Part shown: positions 1 to 7,698 of the stretch, in pieces
Position numbering within the stretch: the first letter of the stretch is position 1
Layout of the letters: every line of letters begins with the position of its first letter
Source: an uncultured Chloracidobacterium sp.
Lineage (GTDB): Bacteria > Acidobacteriota > Blastocatellia > Pyrinomonadales > Pyrinomonadaceae
Reading direction: 5' to 3'
NCBI GenBank assembly: GCA_937941715.1
Contig: CALDGX010000160.1
Location: forward strand, 1 to 13,513
DNA: 13,513 nucleotides
Notes under the pieces: generated by a model
The model's database searches: none
Told to the model about the DNA's origin: nothing
What the model saw: the letters and a program-made list of their open reading frames with translations, nothing else
Translations under genes and position numbers: made by a program

Positions 1-2
1 CG

Positions 3-281
3 ATAACTGTGAACCGCACTGGCGGCGTTTCGGGGGCGATCTCGGTCGATTATGCAACCGGCGGCGGAACCGCTACGCCAGGCACCTGCGGCACCAACGA
101 CTATGTTGCAGCAACAGGCACCCTAAACTGGGCTGACACCGACACAGCCGCAAAGACGTTTAACGTAACGCTTTGTAATGACACAGATTCGCCTGAAACG
201 GAATCCTTAAATTTGACGCTTTCAAATCCTGTCGGAACCTCGATAACAGGCACGAATCCCGTTCCGCTGAACATTACCGAT
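3..281 (+). repeat. Calx-beta coding repeat, copy A (partner at 1219-1508)
   Basis: This stretch matches 1219-1508 in the same reading frame, starting with an identical 16-base segment (1-16 and 1219-1234). The best block is 123-281 against 1350-1508: 53 codons, of which 52 encode the same residue. By hand count about 28 codons differ only silently. The first part of the repeat is less alike and differs slightly in length. It is a protein-domain repeat inside one gene, not a mobile element. Confidence 0.85.
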
Positions 282-3200
282 AATCCTCCTGGCGTGCTTC
301 AGTTCTCGTCACTAACTTACAATCAACTAGAAGCTTCGACTGCAACCGTGACGGTTACCCGAACAGGCGGAACGTCCGGTGCAGTTTCTGTACAGTATGC
401 GACAAGCGACGGTACTGCGGCGGCAGGCGTTTGTGGCGGCGGCGGCGATTATGTTTCCTCAAGCGGTACATTGAACTGGTCGAGTGGCGATGCCGCTTCC
501 AAGACTTTCACTGTTCCTATTTGTTCGGACGCTTTAGCCGAAGGATCGGAAACAGTTGTTTTGACATTGTCATCTCCAACTGGTGGAGCCACCATTGGGG
601 CCAACAATCCGGCGACGTTGAACATTCTCAATACCTCCGCTCAGTTCTGTAATTCAGACGGAGCGATCACGATTCCATCTGTCGGAACGGCGACGCCTTA
701 CCCTTCAACCATAAATGTGAGTGGAACGGTGGGTACTATTGCAGATGTCAAGGTCCATCTTTACAATGTGAACCATACGTTCGGAAATGATATCGATGTT
801 CTATTAGTTGGGCCTGGTGGGCAGAAGTTCATCTTAATGTCAGACGTAGGCGACGGAGCCGGATTTGACGCTCCGGCGACTCTTACATTTAGTGACGCTG
901 GCGTGGCAATCCCGCTTACCGGAGCAATTACGTCGGGAACATATTTGCCGACGGATATAACGTCAGGTGACACATTTGGCGCGCCGGCTCCCGCCGGGCC
1001 ATATTCTAGTCCCGCTCCGGTTGGTGCCGCGACATTGAATGGTACGTTTGGGGCAACGAGCGCTAATGGAAATTGGAACCTCTATGTTGTCGATGATGTT
1101 TCAGGTGACCTAGGAACGATAAGTGGTTGGTGTTTGGAATTTGTAATAGCTGCTCCATCACCTGGAACGGTTCAGTTCAGTGCCGCAAGCTTTGCCGACC
1201 TTGAAGGTAATAATGCGACGATAACTGTGAACCGTACCGGCGGAAGTTCGGGAGCGATCTCGGTCGATTATGCCGCCGGCGGCGGAACCGCAACGGGCGG
1301 TGCTTCGTGTACGGCAGGCGTCGATTACATCACGCCAACGCCGGGCACACTAAATTGGGCAGACACCGACACAGCAGCTAAAACATTCAACGTTCAGCTT
1401 TGTAACGACACGGATTCACCGGAGACCGAAAGCCTGAATCTTACGCTTTCAAACCCTGTCGGCACGTCGATCACGGGCACAAATCCCGTGCCGTTGAACA
1501 TAACGGACGTTCCGGCGATGACCTATGTGTCGAGTACCTCGACACAGGTTACAGGTGACACACAACTTGGCGGTGCAAATCAGGCGATCATCGGAATTCA
1601 AGTTGTGACAAGTGGAAGCTATTTACCACTGTCTGTAACGCAATTGAATCTAAGCACAAATGGCTCGACGAGTGCATTGGACATTTCGAATGCGAAGGTC
1701 TATTACACAGGCACAAGCAGCACGTTTGCTACGGGAACGCAGTTCGGGTCTACTGTCGCGAGTCCGTCAGGAGCATTTAATGTAACCGGCACTCAGGCCT
1801 TAGTCGCAGGTACTAACTACTTCTGGCTCGCTTACGACATCTCGCCAACTGCTACTGTCGATAACTTTGTCGATGCCGAAGTTTCGTCGATCACTGTAGG
1901 TTCGGCTCAAACCCCAACCGTAACGGCACCTGCCGGAAATCGTCAGATCAAGGCTGTGGTGACGATTCCCGGTGCAAATACGAACGGCGGGGGCGATCGG
2001 AAGCCGTTGGGAGCATATTATGGCTACGAGCGTTCGGCGGCGATCTACACGTCGGCGGAACTAGGCCTGGCTCCCGGATCGACGATACAGAATGCATGCT
2101 GGTATCTCAATTCTTCGTCAAGTCCGGTAACGCCTCCCGTCCGGATTCACATGAAAACGACCACTGCTTCCACCTTTGCAGCAGCAACCACTGTAGCAGC
2201 GGAGCAAACTGGTGCAACTCTCGTTTACGACGCGACCCCGACGTTGACCTACACGGCGGGAATGTTCCAGTGTATTGCCTTATCGACACCGTTTACATAT
2301 ACAGGAGACAACCTTGAAGTGATCGTCGAGACCAACTATGGCGGCACTGGAGGGGAAGGCTCAACTGCAAAGCAGTATCGATATTCGACAGCAACAAGCC
2401 AACACCAGATTTGGAATCAAGATACAACTGCGCCGACGGGAGTTGGTACCGTTAATAGTACCCGCCCGAATTTGCAATTCAACTATGTTCCGCCAATCGT
2501 TGCCCCGGGCACTTTGCAGTTGAACTCAGCGACGTACTCAGGCAATGAGAATACAACGGTTCCTGTTGTCATTAACCGCGTATCTGGAAGTGCGGGTGCA
2601 GTCGATGTAACCTTGACGCTGGCGGATGTAAGTGCGACTGGCGGAGCCTCGTGCGGCGGCAGTGTCGATTACGTGAACGGCGGGCCGTATCTGATCTCGT
2701 TCGCTGATGGTGAGACGACCAAGACTCAAAACGTTTCGCTTTGTCCGGACGCGACATCGGATCCGTCTGAGACCTTCACGGCGACCCTGTCCGGCCCGAC
2801 AAACGGTGCAGGACTCGGAACTCCGACAACGGCCACGATCACCATCGGCGATGTTCCGCCGCCTCTCGCAGGAACATATAGCGTACCGGGTGATTATCCG
2901 TCATTGACGAATCCGGGCGGTATCTTTGAAGCGATCAACAACTCGGGAACAACCGCAGCGGTCACGATCAACATCACGGCCGATTTGACGGCCGAGACCG
3001 GTGCTGTCGCACTTAACCAGATCGCGAGCGGCTTTGGCGTCATCGTACAGCCGTCCGGTGCCGCCAGGTTGATCGAGGGCACGAATACGACCGGCCTCAT
3101 CAATTTGAACGGTGCGGATAACGTTGTATTCACGGGTAACCCGATCGGGTCGACCGGACTGACGATCAGAAATACGAATGCTACTTCGGGCAGCGTATTC

Positions 3201-5252
3201 CGATTTGTGAATGACGCATCGACCAACGGTATCGTCAACTGTCTGATCGAACAGAATAACACTGCCAGCACGGCGGTGTTGTTTGGAACGGGTACGACGA
3301 CCGGAAACGATGATAACCAGCTAAGCGGGGTTACTATCACGGGCACGAGTTCGAGCGTAGTGCCCTTCAACGGTGTTGGATCATTTGGCACGTCGGCCGC
3401 AATTTCGAACGGCAACCTCAACGTTACAAACAGCACGATCACGAACTTTGGCCAGGCAGGCGTTGTGCTCTCGACGGGCACTAACGATGCACAGATCGTA
3501 GGTAATGATATATCGCAGACTGCAAGTCGTACGACCGCGATTTACGGAGTGTATTTGGATAATACGACCGGTACGGTGACAGTTTCCGACAATAGGATCC
3601 ACGGTCTAACGTCTAATAGTATTAACTCTACTATTGGGATCATAATCGGAAATTCGAATACGACAGTTTCGGAGAACCGGATCTACGATATTCAAACGAC
3701 GGCAACTGCGACCGGTCGGATCGTTGGTATTTATTTTGCCGGGGCCAGCGGTGGAACTCCAGCCTTAACCCTGGCGAATAATTTTGTTTCAATTGTTCCA
3801 ACGGTTTCGTCAGACCAAAGGATCTACGGAATATTCGACTACGGTTACGGCGGTAATGTCTTTACTGCGGACCATAATTCGGTCTACATCGGCGGTACTG
3901 CGAGCGGCACGTCGTCGACGTGGGCATTCGTTCGGGGCGACATTGCACCAACAACATTTACGGCTCGTAATAATGTTGCATTCAATAACCGAACGGGCGG
4001 CACCGGAAACCACTTTGCGGGTGGTGACCAGTCTGCCGGTACGGGTACGTTCGTTTCGAATGGCAATTTCTTTGCCGGAACCGGGACAACACCCGCCAAT
4101 TTTATGGACTACGGTTCATCAGGTTCGGGCACGCCTGTATCGTTCGCTACGTATCAAACAGGGCCACCTGCGAGAGACGCGGCTTCGACCGGAAATGTCG
4201 CATCGTCTTACACGGTGTCTGACATTTTTGTAAATGCGGCGGCGGGCGACCTGCACCTCAAATCGACGGCGGGAGTCGATATCATTAGTTCAGGGATCGC
4301 CTTAGGCAGCGTAACCAATGACATTGACCTGGATCCGCGTCCGGCGACAAGTCCCGATAAGGGAGCAGACGAGGTCGTCCAGTCCTCGGGCGGTACGGTT
4401 CCGGGTGGTACCTTCTACAACGCGTTGTTTGGCTCGGGAGATACGCTCGCTGGTAATGTCTCGGTGACCAACGCTTTGTACCTGACGGGTGTGACAACCG
4501 GCAACGGATCTACCACGACGCTTGGCTGCAATGCCTCGGTCGTCGGTGCCGGATCTTCGAGCTACATCGACGGCGCGGTCAGGAAGGAATTCTGTGCGAC
4601 AGGTTCGTTCGATTTCCCGGTCGGACAGACTCAGTACTCGAAGGTTGGCGTTAATGTCACGGCCCTCGGCACGAATCCGTCGAGCCTGACGGTCACGCCG
4701 TACGATGCGACATTGGGCGGGTTTGATCCTAATACGTCACTCTCGCGTAACTGGAACCTTGAGGAGAGCGGCGATCTGACGGCCGATCTGCTGTTCTACT
4801 ACGACGACGCCGACGTTATTGGTGGCGAATCCGCGTTTCGTGCTTACAAGCGAGCAGGAAATGGTGTCGTTACTGCTGAGTGCGTCGGACCGTGTGTCGA
4901 TACGGTCAACAATATCATCGGGCCGGTCTCGGGAGTTTCGTCATTCTCACGCTGGACAGGTGCGGGGCCGTTGGCTCCGACGGCGGCCGATGTTTCGCTC
5001 AGCGGACGCGTTACGACGGCGGACGGCCGCGGCGTGACGAACGCGGTGATCGTCCTGACGGGTAACGCGTTGGCGCAACCGATGATGGTCAAGACCGGTT
5101 CGTTTGGCTACTACCGCTTTGACAACCTCGAGGCGGGCGAGACGTACATCGTAACGGTCAACTCGAAACGGTTCATCTTCTCGGTACCGAGCCGCGTGGT
5201 CAGTGTCCCGGACAATGTGTCCAACATTGATTTTGTGGCAATGCCCGAATAG
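3..5252 (+). CDS. Giant secreted Calx-beta / P-domain / beta-helix protein, 5' end missing
   Basis: The frame is open from the left edge to a TAG at 5250. The GTG at 9 is not a start: it encodes the valine of a TITVNRTGG strand that recurs at 1221-1247, so the true start and any signal peptide lie outside. Domains, counted from the GTG: part of a Calx-beta repeat (1-92), a second (about 95-211), a proprotein-convertase-like P domain (212-382, with FGNDIDVLLVGP and GNWNLYVVDD), a third Calx-beta (386-500), a sialidase-N-like sandwich (502-649, LVAGTNYFWLAYD), a jelly-roll-like region (650-832), a fourth Calx-beta (833-953), a right-handed beta-helix rich in N, T and G (about 955-1457), a sandwich-like stretch (1458-1655) and a CarboxypepD_reg-like tail (1658-1747, SGRVTTADGRGV, FGYYRFDNLEAGETY). 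It is probably an exported surface or adhesive protein; no enzyme active site or membrane anchor was recognised. The first half is visibly poorer in GC than the last third. The architecture is confident, the role inferred. Confidence 0.88.
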   Translation: MTVNRTGGVSGAISVDYATGGGTATPGTCGTNDYVAATGTLNWADTDTAAKTFNVTLCNDTDSPETESLNLTLSNPVGTSITGTNPVPLNITDNPPGVLQFSSLTYNQLEASTATVTVTRTGGTSGAVSVQYATSDGTAAAGVCGGGGDYVSSSGTLNWSSGDAASKTFTVPICSDALAEGSETVVLTLSSPTGGATIGANNPATLNILNTSAQFCNSDGAITIPSVGTATPYPSTINVSGTVGTIADVKVHLYNVNHTFGNDIDVLLVGPGGQKFILMSDVGDGAGFDAPATLTFSDAGVAIPLTGAITSGTYLPTDITSGDTFGAPAPAGPYSSPAPVGAATLNGTFGATSANGNWNLYVVDDVSGDLGTISGWCLEFVIAAPSPGTVQFSAASFADLEGNNATITVNRTGGSSGAISVDYAAGGGTATGGASCTAGVDYITPTPGTLNWADTDTAAKTFNVQLCNDTDSPETESLNLTLSNPVGTSITGTNPVPLNITDVPAMTYVSSTSTQVTGDTQLGGANQAIIGIQVVTSGSYLPLSVTQLNLSTNGSTSALDISNAKVYYTGTSSTFATGTQFGSTVASPSGAFNVTGTQALVAGTNYFWLAYDISPTATVDNFVDAEVSSITVGSAQTPTVTAPAGNRQIKAVVTIPGANTNGGGDRKPLGAYYGYERSAAIYTSAELGLAPGSTIQNACWYLNSSSSPVTPPVRIHMKTTTASTFAAATTVAAEQTGATLVYDATPTLTYTAGMFQCIALSTPFTYTGDNLEVIVETNYGGTGGEGSTAKQYRYSTATSQHQIWNQDTTAPTGVGTVNSTRPNLQFNYVPPIVAPGTLQLNSATYSGNENTTVPVVINRVSGSAGAVDVTLTLADVSATGGASCGGSVDYVNGGPYLISFADGETTKTQNVSLCPDATSDPSETFTATLSGPTNGAGLGTPTTATITIGDVPPPLAGTYSVPGDYPSLTNPGGIFEAINNSGTTAAVTINITADLTAETGAVALNQIASGFGVIVQPSGAARLIEGTNTTGLINLNGADNVVFTGNPIGSTGLTIRNTNATSGSVFRFVNDASTNGIVNCLIEQNNTASTAVLFGTGTTTGNDDNQLSGVTITGTSSSVVPFNGVGSFGTSAAISNGNLNVTNSTITNFGQAGVVLSTGTNDAQIVGNDISQTASRTTAIYGVYLDNTTGTVTVSDNRIHGLTSNSINSTIGIIIGNSNTTVSENRIYDIQTTATATGRIVGIYFAGASGGTPALTLANNFVSIVPTVSSDQRIYGIFDYGYGGNVFTADHNSVYIGGTASGTSSTWAFVRGDIAPTTFTARNNVAFNNRTGGTGNHFAGGDQSAGTGTFVSNGNFFAGTGTTPANFMDYGSSGSGTPVSFATYQTGPPARDAASTGNVASSYTVSDIFVNAAAGDLHLKSTAGVDIISSGIALGSVTNDIDLDPRPATSPDKGADEVVQSSGGTVPGGTFYNALFGSGDTLAGNVSVTNALYLTGVTTGNGSTTTLGCNASVVGAGSSSYIDGAVRKEFCATGSFDFPVGQTQYSKVGVNVTALGTNPSSLTVTPYDATLGGFDPNTSLSRNWNLEESGDLTADLLFYYDDADVIGGESAFRAYKRAGNGVVTAECVGPCVDTVNNIIGPVSGVSSFSRWTGAGPLAPTAADVSLSGRVTTADGRGVTNAVIVLTGNALAQPMMVKTGSFGYYRFDNLEAGETYIVTVNSKRFIFSVPSRVVSVPDNVSNIDFVAMPE
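1219..1508 (+). repeat. Calx-beta coding repeat, copy B (partner at 3-281)
   Basis: Second copy of the repeat described at 3-281, encoding the TITVNRTGG to NITD part of the third Calx-beta domain. The only residue change in the 53-codon block is Thr to Gln just before LCND. Copies A and B are separated by a different Calx-beta domain and the P domain, so the arrangement is not a simple tandem array. Confidence 0.85.
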
Positions 5253-5329
5253 TGACAGTGACCGCCGTGCCACGATCTTGCCGGAGCGACATCTAGCAAT
5301 ATTTCGGCTCGGAGCCTGATCACTGATGG

Positions 5330-5366
5330 AAAGCCCTGACCGCTAGCGGTAAGGGCTTTTCATTTT
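5330..5366 (+). terminator. Rho-independent terminator after the giant protein gene
   Basis: Bases 5330-5337 (AAAGCCCT) pair with 5352-5359 (AGGGCTTT). Inside, ACCGC at 5339-5343 pairs with GCGGT at 5346-5350, leaving one G/A mismatch and a very tight loop. A T-rich run (TTTTCATTTT) follows. It lies 78 bases after the stop codon and isolates the giant gene from the next one. Seen directly; function inferred. Confidence 0.85.
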
Positions 5367-5370
5367 ACTG

Positions 5371-5379
5371 TGCTATCAT
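5371..5379 (+). promoter_or_regulatory. Possible extended -10 promoter for the 5406 gene
   Basis: TGCTATCAT matches an extended -10 (TGn followed by TATCAT) and sits just after the terminator, 27 bases before the ATG at 5406. No good -35 hexamer is present at the usual distance, which extended -10 promoters can tolerate. It fits a separate transcription unit starting here, but it is only a short match. Confidence 0.3.
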
Positions 5380-5405
5380 TTTTTCTTTGGCAGCACGCCG
5401 TTAAT

Positions 5406-6365
5406 ATGTCAGTTTACGACGATACCGAGCCCATCGACCTTAGCCGCGTCAACACTTACGAGTTGGCGTCGCGCCCGAGCAAGGTGACGGCCGACGACCT
5501 CGCCAAGCCGCCCGCCGAGGGCGATACGCTGACTGATTTTTTTGCAAAACTGCCCGATGTGCTTGCCGTTCGCTCACTACGCGAGGTCGCGGCGGCCATT
5601 CGCCGGGCGCGTGAGTCGGGCAAGCCGATAATCTGGGGCATCGGCGGCCACGTCATCAAGACCGGGCTGTCGCCGGTGCTGATCGACCTGATGGATCGCG
5701 GATTTGTGACCGCACTCGCGTCAAACGGGTCGGTCCTCGTCCATGATACCGAGATGGCATTGGTCGGATTTACAAGCGAGGATGTCGATGCGACGCTCGG
5801 CAGCGGCGATTTCGGCGCCGCAAGAGAGACCGGCGAGATACTCAATCTGGCGGCAAAACGGGCAGCGGCGGACGGTATCGGCCTCGGTGAGGCGATGGGC
5901 AGGGAACTCGCCGCCCTGTCGCCCGCAAATGCCGCGATCTCGCTGTTATGTACCGCCTATGCCAAGCGGGTCCCATTTACTGCTCATTTGACGATCGGGG
6001 CTGACATCGGCCATTTTCACGCTTCGTGCGACGGCGGAGCGTTGGGAACGGCCTCGCATCGCGATTTCCGCTTGTTTTGCACGCTGGTTCAGAAAATGGA
6101 CGGCGGGGGCGTGTACATTAATTTTGGGTCGGCGGTCACAATGCCCGAGATATTCTTAAAGGCGGTCACCGTCGTTCGAAATCTAGGTCACGGCCTCAAC
6201 GACATCACGACCGCGAATTTTGATTTTATTCAGCACTACCGCCCGATGACCAACGTCGTGCGGCGTCCGACGGCCAATGGTGCGGGCCGCGGCTACGCCG
6301 TCACGGGCCATCACGAACTCACGCTGCCGCTGCTGGCGGCGATGTTGGTCTGCGGCGAGGATTGA
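5406..6365 (+). CDS. Conserved hypothetical protein, tentatively deoxyhypusine-synthase-like
   Basis: 319 residues, no signal peptide or membrane segment, so probably cytoplasmic. I chose the ATG at 5406; the frame extends to a GTG at 5370, but that would add 12 unconvincing residues (LSFFLWQHAV...) encoded across the likely promoter. The ribosome-binding site is weak. Visible features: LPDVLAVRSLREVAAAI, then a glycine-rich GIGGHVIKTGLSPVLIDLMD stretch and SNGSVLVHDTEMALVGFTSE, which read like alternating strands and helices of a Rossmann-type domain, a mid-region GADIGHFHASCDGGALG, and a highly patterned C-terminus (GGGVYINFGSAVTMPE, FIQHYRPMTNVVRRPT, TGHHELTLPLLAA). From memory of the family this resembles bacterial proteins labelled deoxyhypusine synthase family. 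I cannot see the catalytic lysine motif of true deoxyhypusine synthase, so the reaction is unknown. The next gene begins 25 bases downstream, suggesting an operon. The reading frame is confident, the function is not. Confidence 0.8.
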   Translation: MSVYDDTEPIDLSRVNTYELASRPSKVTADDLAKPPAEGDTLTDFFAKLPDVLAVRSLREVAAAIRRARESGKPIIWGIGGHVIKTGLSPVLIDLMDRGFVTALASNGSVLVHDTEMALVGFTSEDVDATLGSGDFGAARETGEILNLAAKRAAADGIGLGEAMGRELAALSPANAAISLLCTAYAKRVPFTAHLTIGADIGHFHASCDGGALGTASHRDFRLFCTLVQKMDGGGVYINFGSAVTMPEIFLKAVTVVRNLGHGLNDITTANFDFIQHYRPMTNVVRRPTANGAGRGYAVTGHHELTLPLLAAMLVCGED

Positions 6366-6390
6366 CGAGAATTTAGGAGCATTTATCAAA

Positions 6391-7293
6391 ATGAAAGCAG
6401 TTTTTTTGACCATTATTATGCTGGCGCTGTCGGCCGGTTTTGCGACCGCACAGATCAAGTACGACGAAGCTCAATTTCGGGCCTTTGACGGCAAGGGCAA
6501 TCCGGTGACCATCGATCAGATCGTCGCCGCGGCCGGCGCTAATGACGCGATCTTCCTCGGCGAACAGCACGACGACGCCGTCGGCCACGCCATCCAGGCC
6601 GAGATATTTCGGCGGGTCGTCGCAAAATATACGGCCGAGCGAAAGGTCGCTCTGTCGCTGGAGATGTTTGAACGCGATGTGCAGATCGTGGTCGATGAAT
6701 ATCGCAAAGGCCTGATCACCGAGGCTCAGTTCCTGGCGAGTTCACGTCCGTGGGGCAACTACAAGTGGGATTACAAGCCGCTTTTTGAACTGGCAAAGGA
6801 GAAGAATCTCGACATCGTTGCCGCCAATGCACCTCGCCGCTACGTTAACATGGTCTCGCGAAACGGCCGCGAGGCCCTCAACGGCCTGACGAAGGAAGCC
6901 AAAAAGTGGCTCGCACCCCTGCCGTATGGCGAACCCTCGGAGACATACGCCAAAAAGTTCAAGGCTCTAATGGGCCCGAGCCCCGAGGCTCAGATGGGCA
7001 TCGACAAGATCCTTGCCTCGCAATCGCTTTGGGACGCGACGATGTCTAATTCGGTCGCCCGGTACCTAAAGGACAATAAGCGTGCCCTGGTGGTCCACCT
7101 GGTCGGGGCTTTTCACACAGAAAGCCGTCTTGGCACGATCGAGCATTTGATGCGATACAGGCCGAAAACAAAGGCGATCGTTGTTACAGTCAGGTACGAA
7201 GATGACTTTAAGACATTCGACAGATCCAAGCACACCGACATCGGCGACTATGTGATCCTGACCGATTCCAAACAGCCGAGAAGCAAACGCTAG
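6391..7293 (+). CDS. Exported ChaN-like (Tiki/EreA superfamily) iron- or haem-associated protein
   Basis: 300 residues. The ATG at 6391 is preceded by AGGAG at 6375-6379 and opens a clear signal peptide: MKAV, a hydrophobic core, then FATA before Gln21. The frame extends upstream to 6277, but that part overlaps the preceding gene and is a shadow. ChaN/DUF399 signatures are in order: LGEQHDD (56-62), LEMF (90-93), SRPWGNYKWDY (118-128), NAPRR (146-150), QSLWDATM (211-218) and GAFH (239-242). The GExH and GxxH motifs are those of the Tiki/TraB/EreA/ChaN fold. Campylobacter ChaN is a haem-binding outer-membrane lipoprotein; this one has no lipobox cysteine, so it is more likely soluble in the periplasm. 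It is probably co-transcribed with the gene ending at 6365. The TonB receptor that follows after about 400 bases makes a role in iron or haem uptake plausible, though substrate and any hydrolase activity are unproven. Confidence 0.88.
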   Translation: MKAVFLTIIMLALSAGFATAQIKYDEAQFRAFDGKGNPVTIDQIVAAAGANDAIFLGEQHDDAVGHAIQAEIFRRVVAKYTAERKVALSLEMFERDVQIVVDEYRKGLITEAQFLASSRPWGNYKWDYKPLFELAKEKNLDIVAANAPRRYVNMVSRNGREALNGLTKEAKKWLAPLPYGEPSETYAKKFKALMGPSPEAQMGIDKILASQSLWDATMSNSVARYLKDNKRALVVHLVGAFHTESRLGTIEHLMRYRPKTKAIVVTVRYEDDFKTFDRSKHTDIGDYVILTDSKQPRSKR

Positions 7294-7318
7294 AAGGCCG
7301 AACATCTCATTTTCAAGC

Positions 7319-7354
7319 AATGCCGTCCGATATCGGGCGGCATTTTCTCATTTT
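7319..7354 (+). terminator. Rho-independent terminator after chaN-like gene
   Basis: The arms 7319-7330 (AATGCCGTCCGA) and 7333-7344 (TCGGGCGGCATT) are complementary over 12 pairs, including one G-T(U) wobble, around a minimal loop. TTCTCATTTT follows. It begins 26 bases after the chaN-like stop codon. It separates that gene from the TonB receptor, so the two are not a simple operon. Confidence 0.85.
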
Positions 7355-7698
7355 GGCGATCACAAAATGCTCCGCGACCGACGACGGCGCATCGTTAGAA
7401 AAAACTCGCACCGCCCGCGTCGTCAACGCGAACTTTCCCGCAGTTTTAATGTCGGATCCGATCAAAATACCGTATATGGGCAACGGCACGGTCATTGCCA
7501 CTAGATGGGCGAACCTGCTTCGCTCGTTACCGACTCGATCGGGTTCACATAAAGTTGATGGAATCGGCGCTTTCAATAAATTGGTCTAGTTCAATTCCTC
7601 GGTCAACGAGAGTTCCGCATACCCCCAACACATTAACCGGAAAGCCCTGCCGCAGATCGCGGATCAGCTTTGCGGACGAAATTTCGGGAGTTATACAT
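7355..7698. other. Gene-poor leader region before the TonB receptor
   Basis: About 340 bases with no gene I can support. Open frames exist on both strands (7320-7589 plus, 7313-7576 minus), but both run through the terminator hairpin, have no recognisable domain and no good ribosome-binding site. GAACC at 7511-7515 could pair with GGTTC at 7542-7546, but the interior pairs poorly. I looked for a cobalamin riboswitch, because TonB receptors often have one, and did not find the B12-box consensus. No Fur-box-like palindrome stood out. The stretch may be a long 5' leader with the receptor's promoter, or the remains of a lost gene. Confidence 0.5.

Noticed and set aside
9..11. GTG as start codon of the giant protein
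   Set aside because: It is the internal valine of a TITVNRTGG strand repeated at 1221-1247; the frame is open to the window edge and no signal peptide follows.
2894..3481. 195-codon open frame on the minus strand inside the giant gene
   Set aside because: It is antisense to the N/T/G-rich beta-helix coding region, whose codon pattern leaves the opposite strand open; no domain and no independent start signal.
3784..4233. 149-codon plus-strand frame inside the giant gene
   Set aside because: Arg/Ser-rich, low-complexity translation in an alternative frame of a well-supported gene.
7320..7589. 89-codon plus-strand frame after the chaN-like gene
   Set aside because: It starts inside the terminator hairpin, has no ribosome-binding site and no recognisable similarity.
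7495..7698. Longer N-terminus for the TonB receptor
   Set aside because: The added 68 residues would precede a clear signal peptide, which must be N-terminal; the ATG at 7699 has its own GGGAG site.
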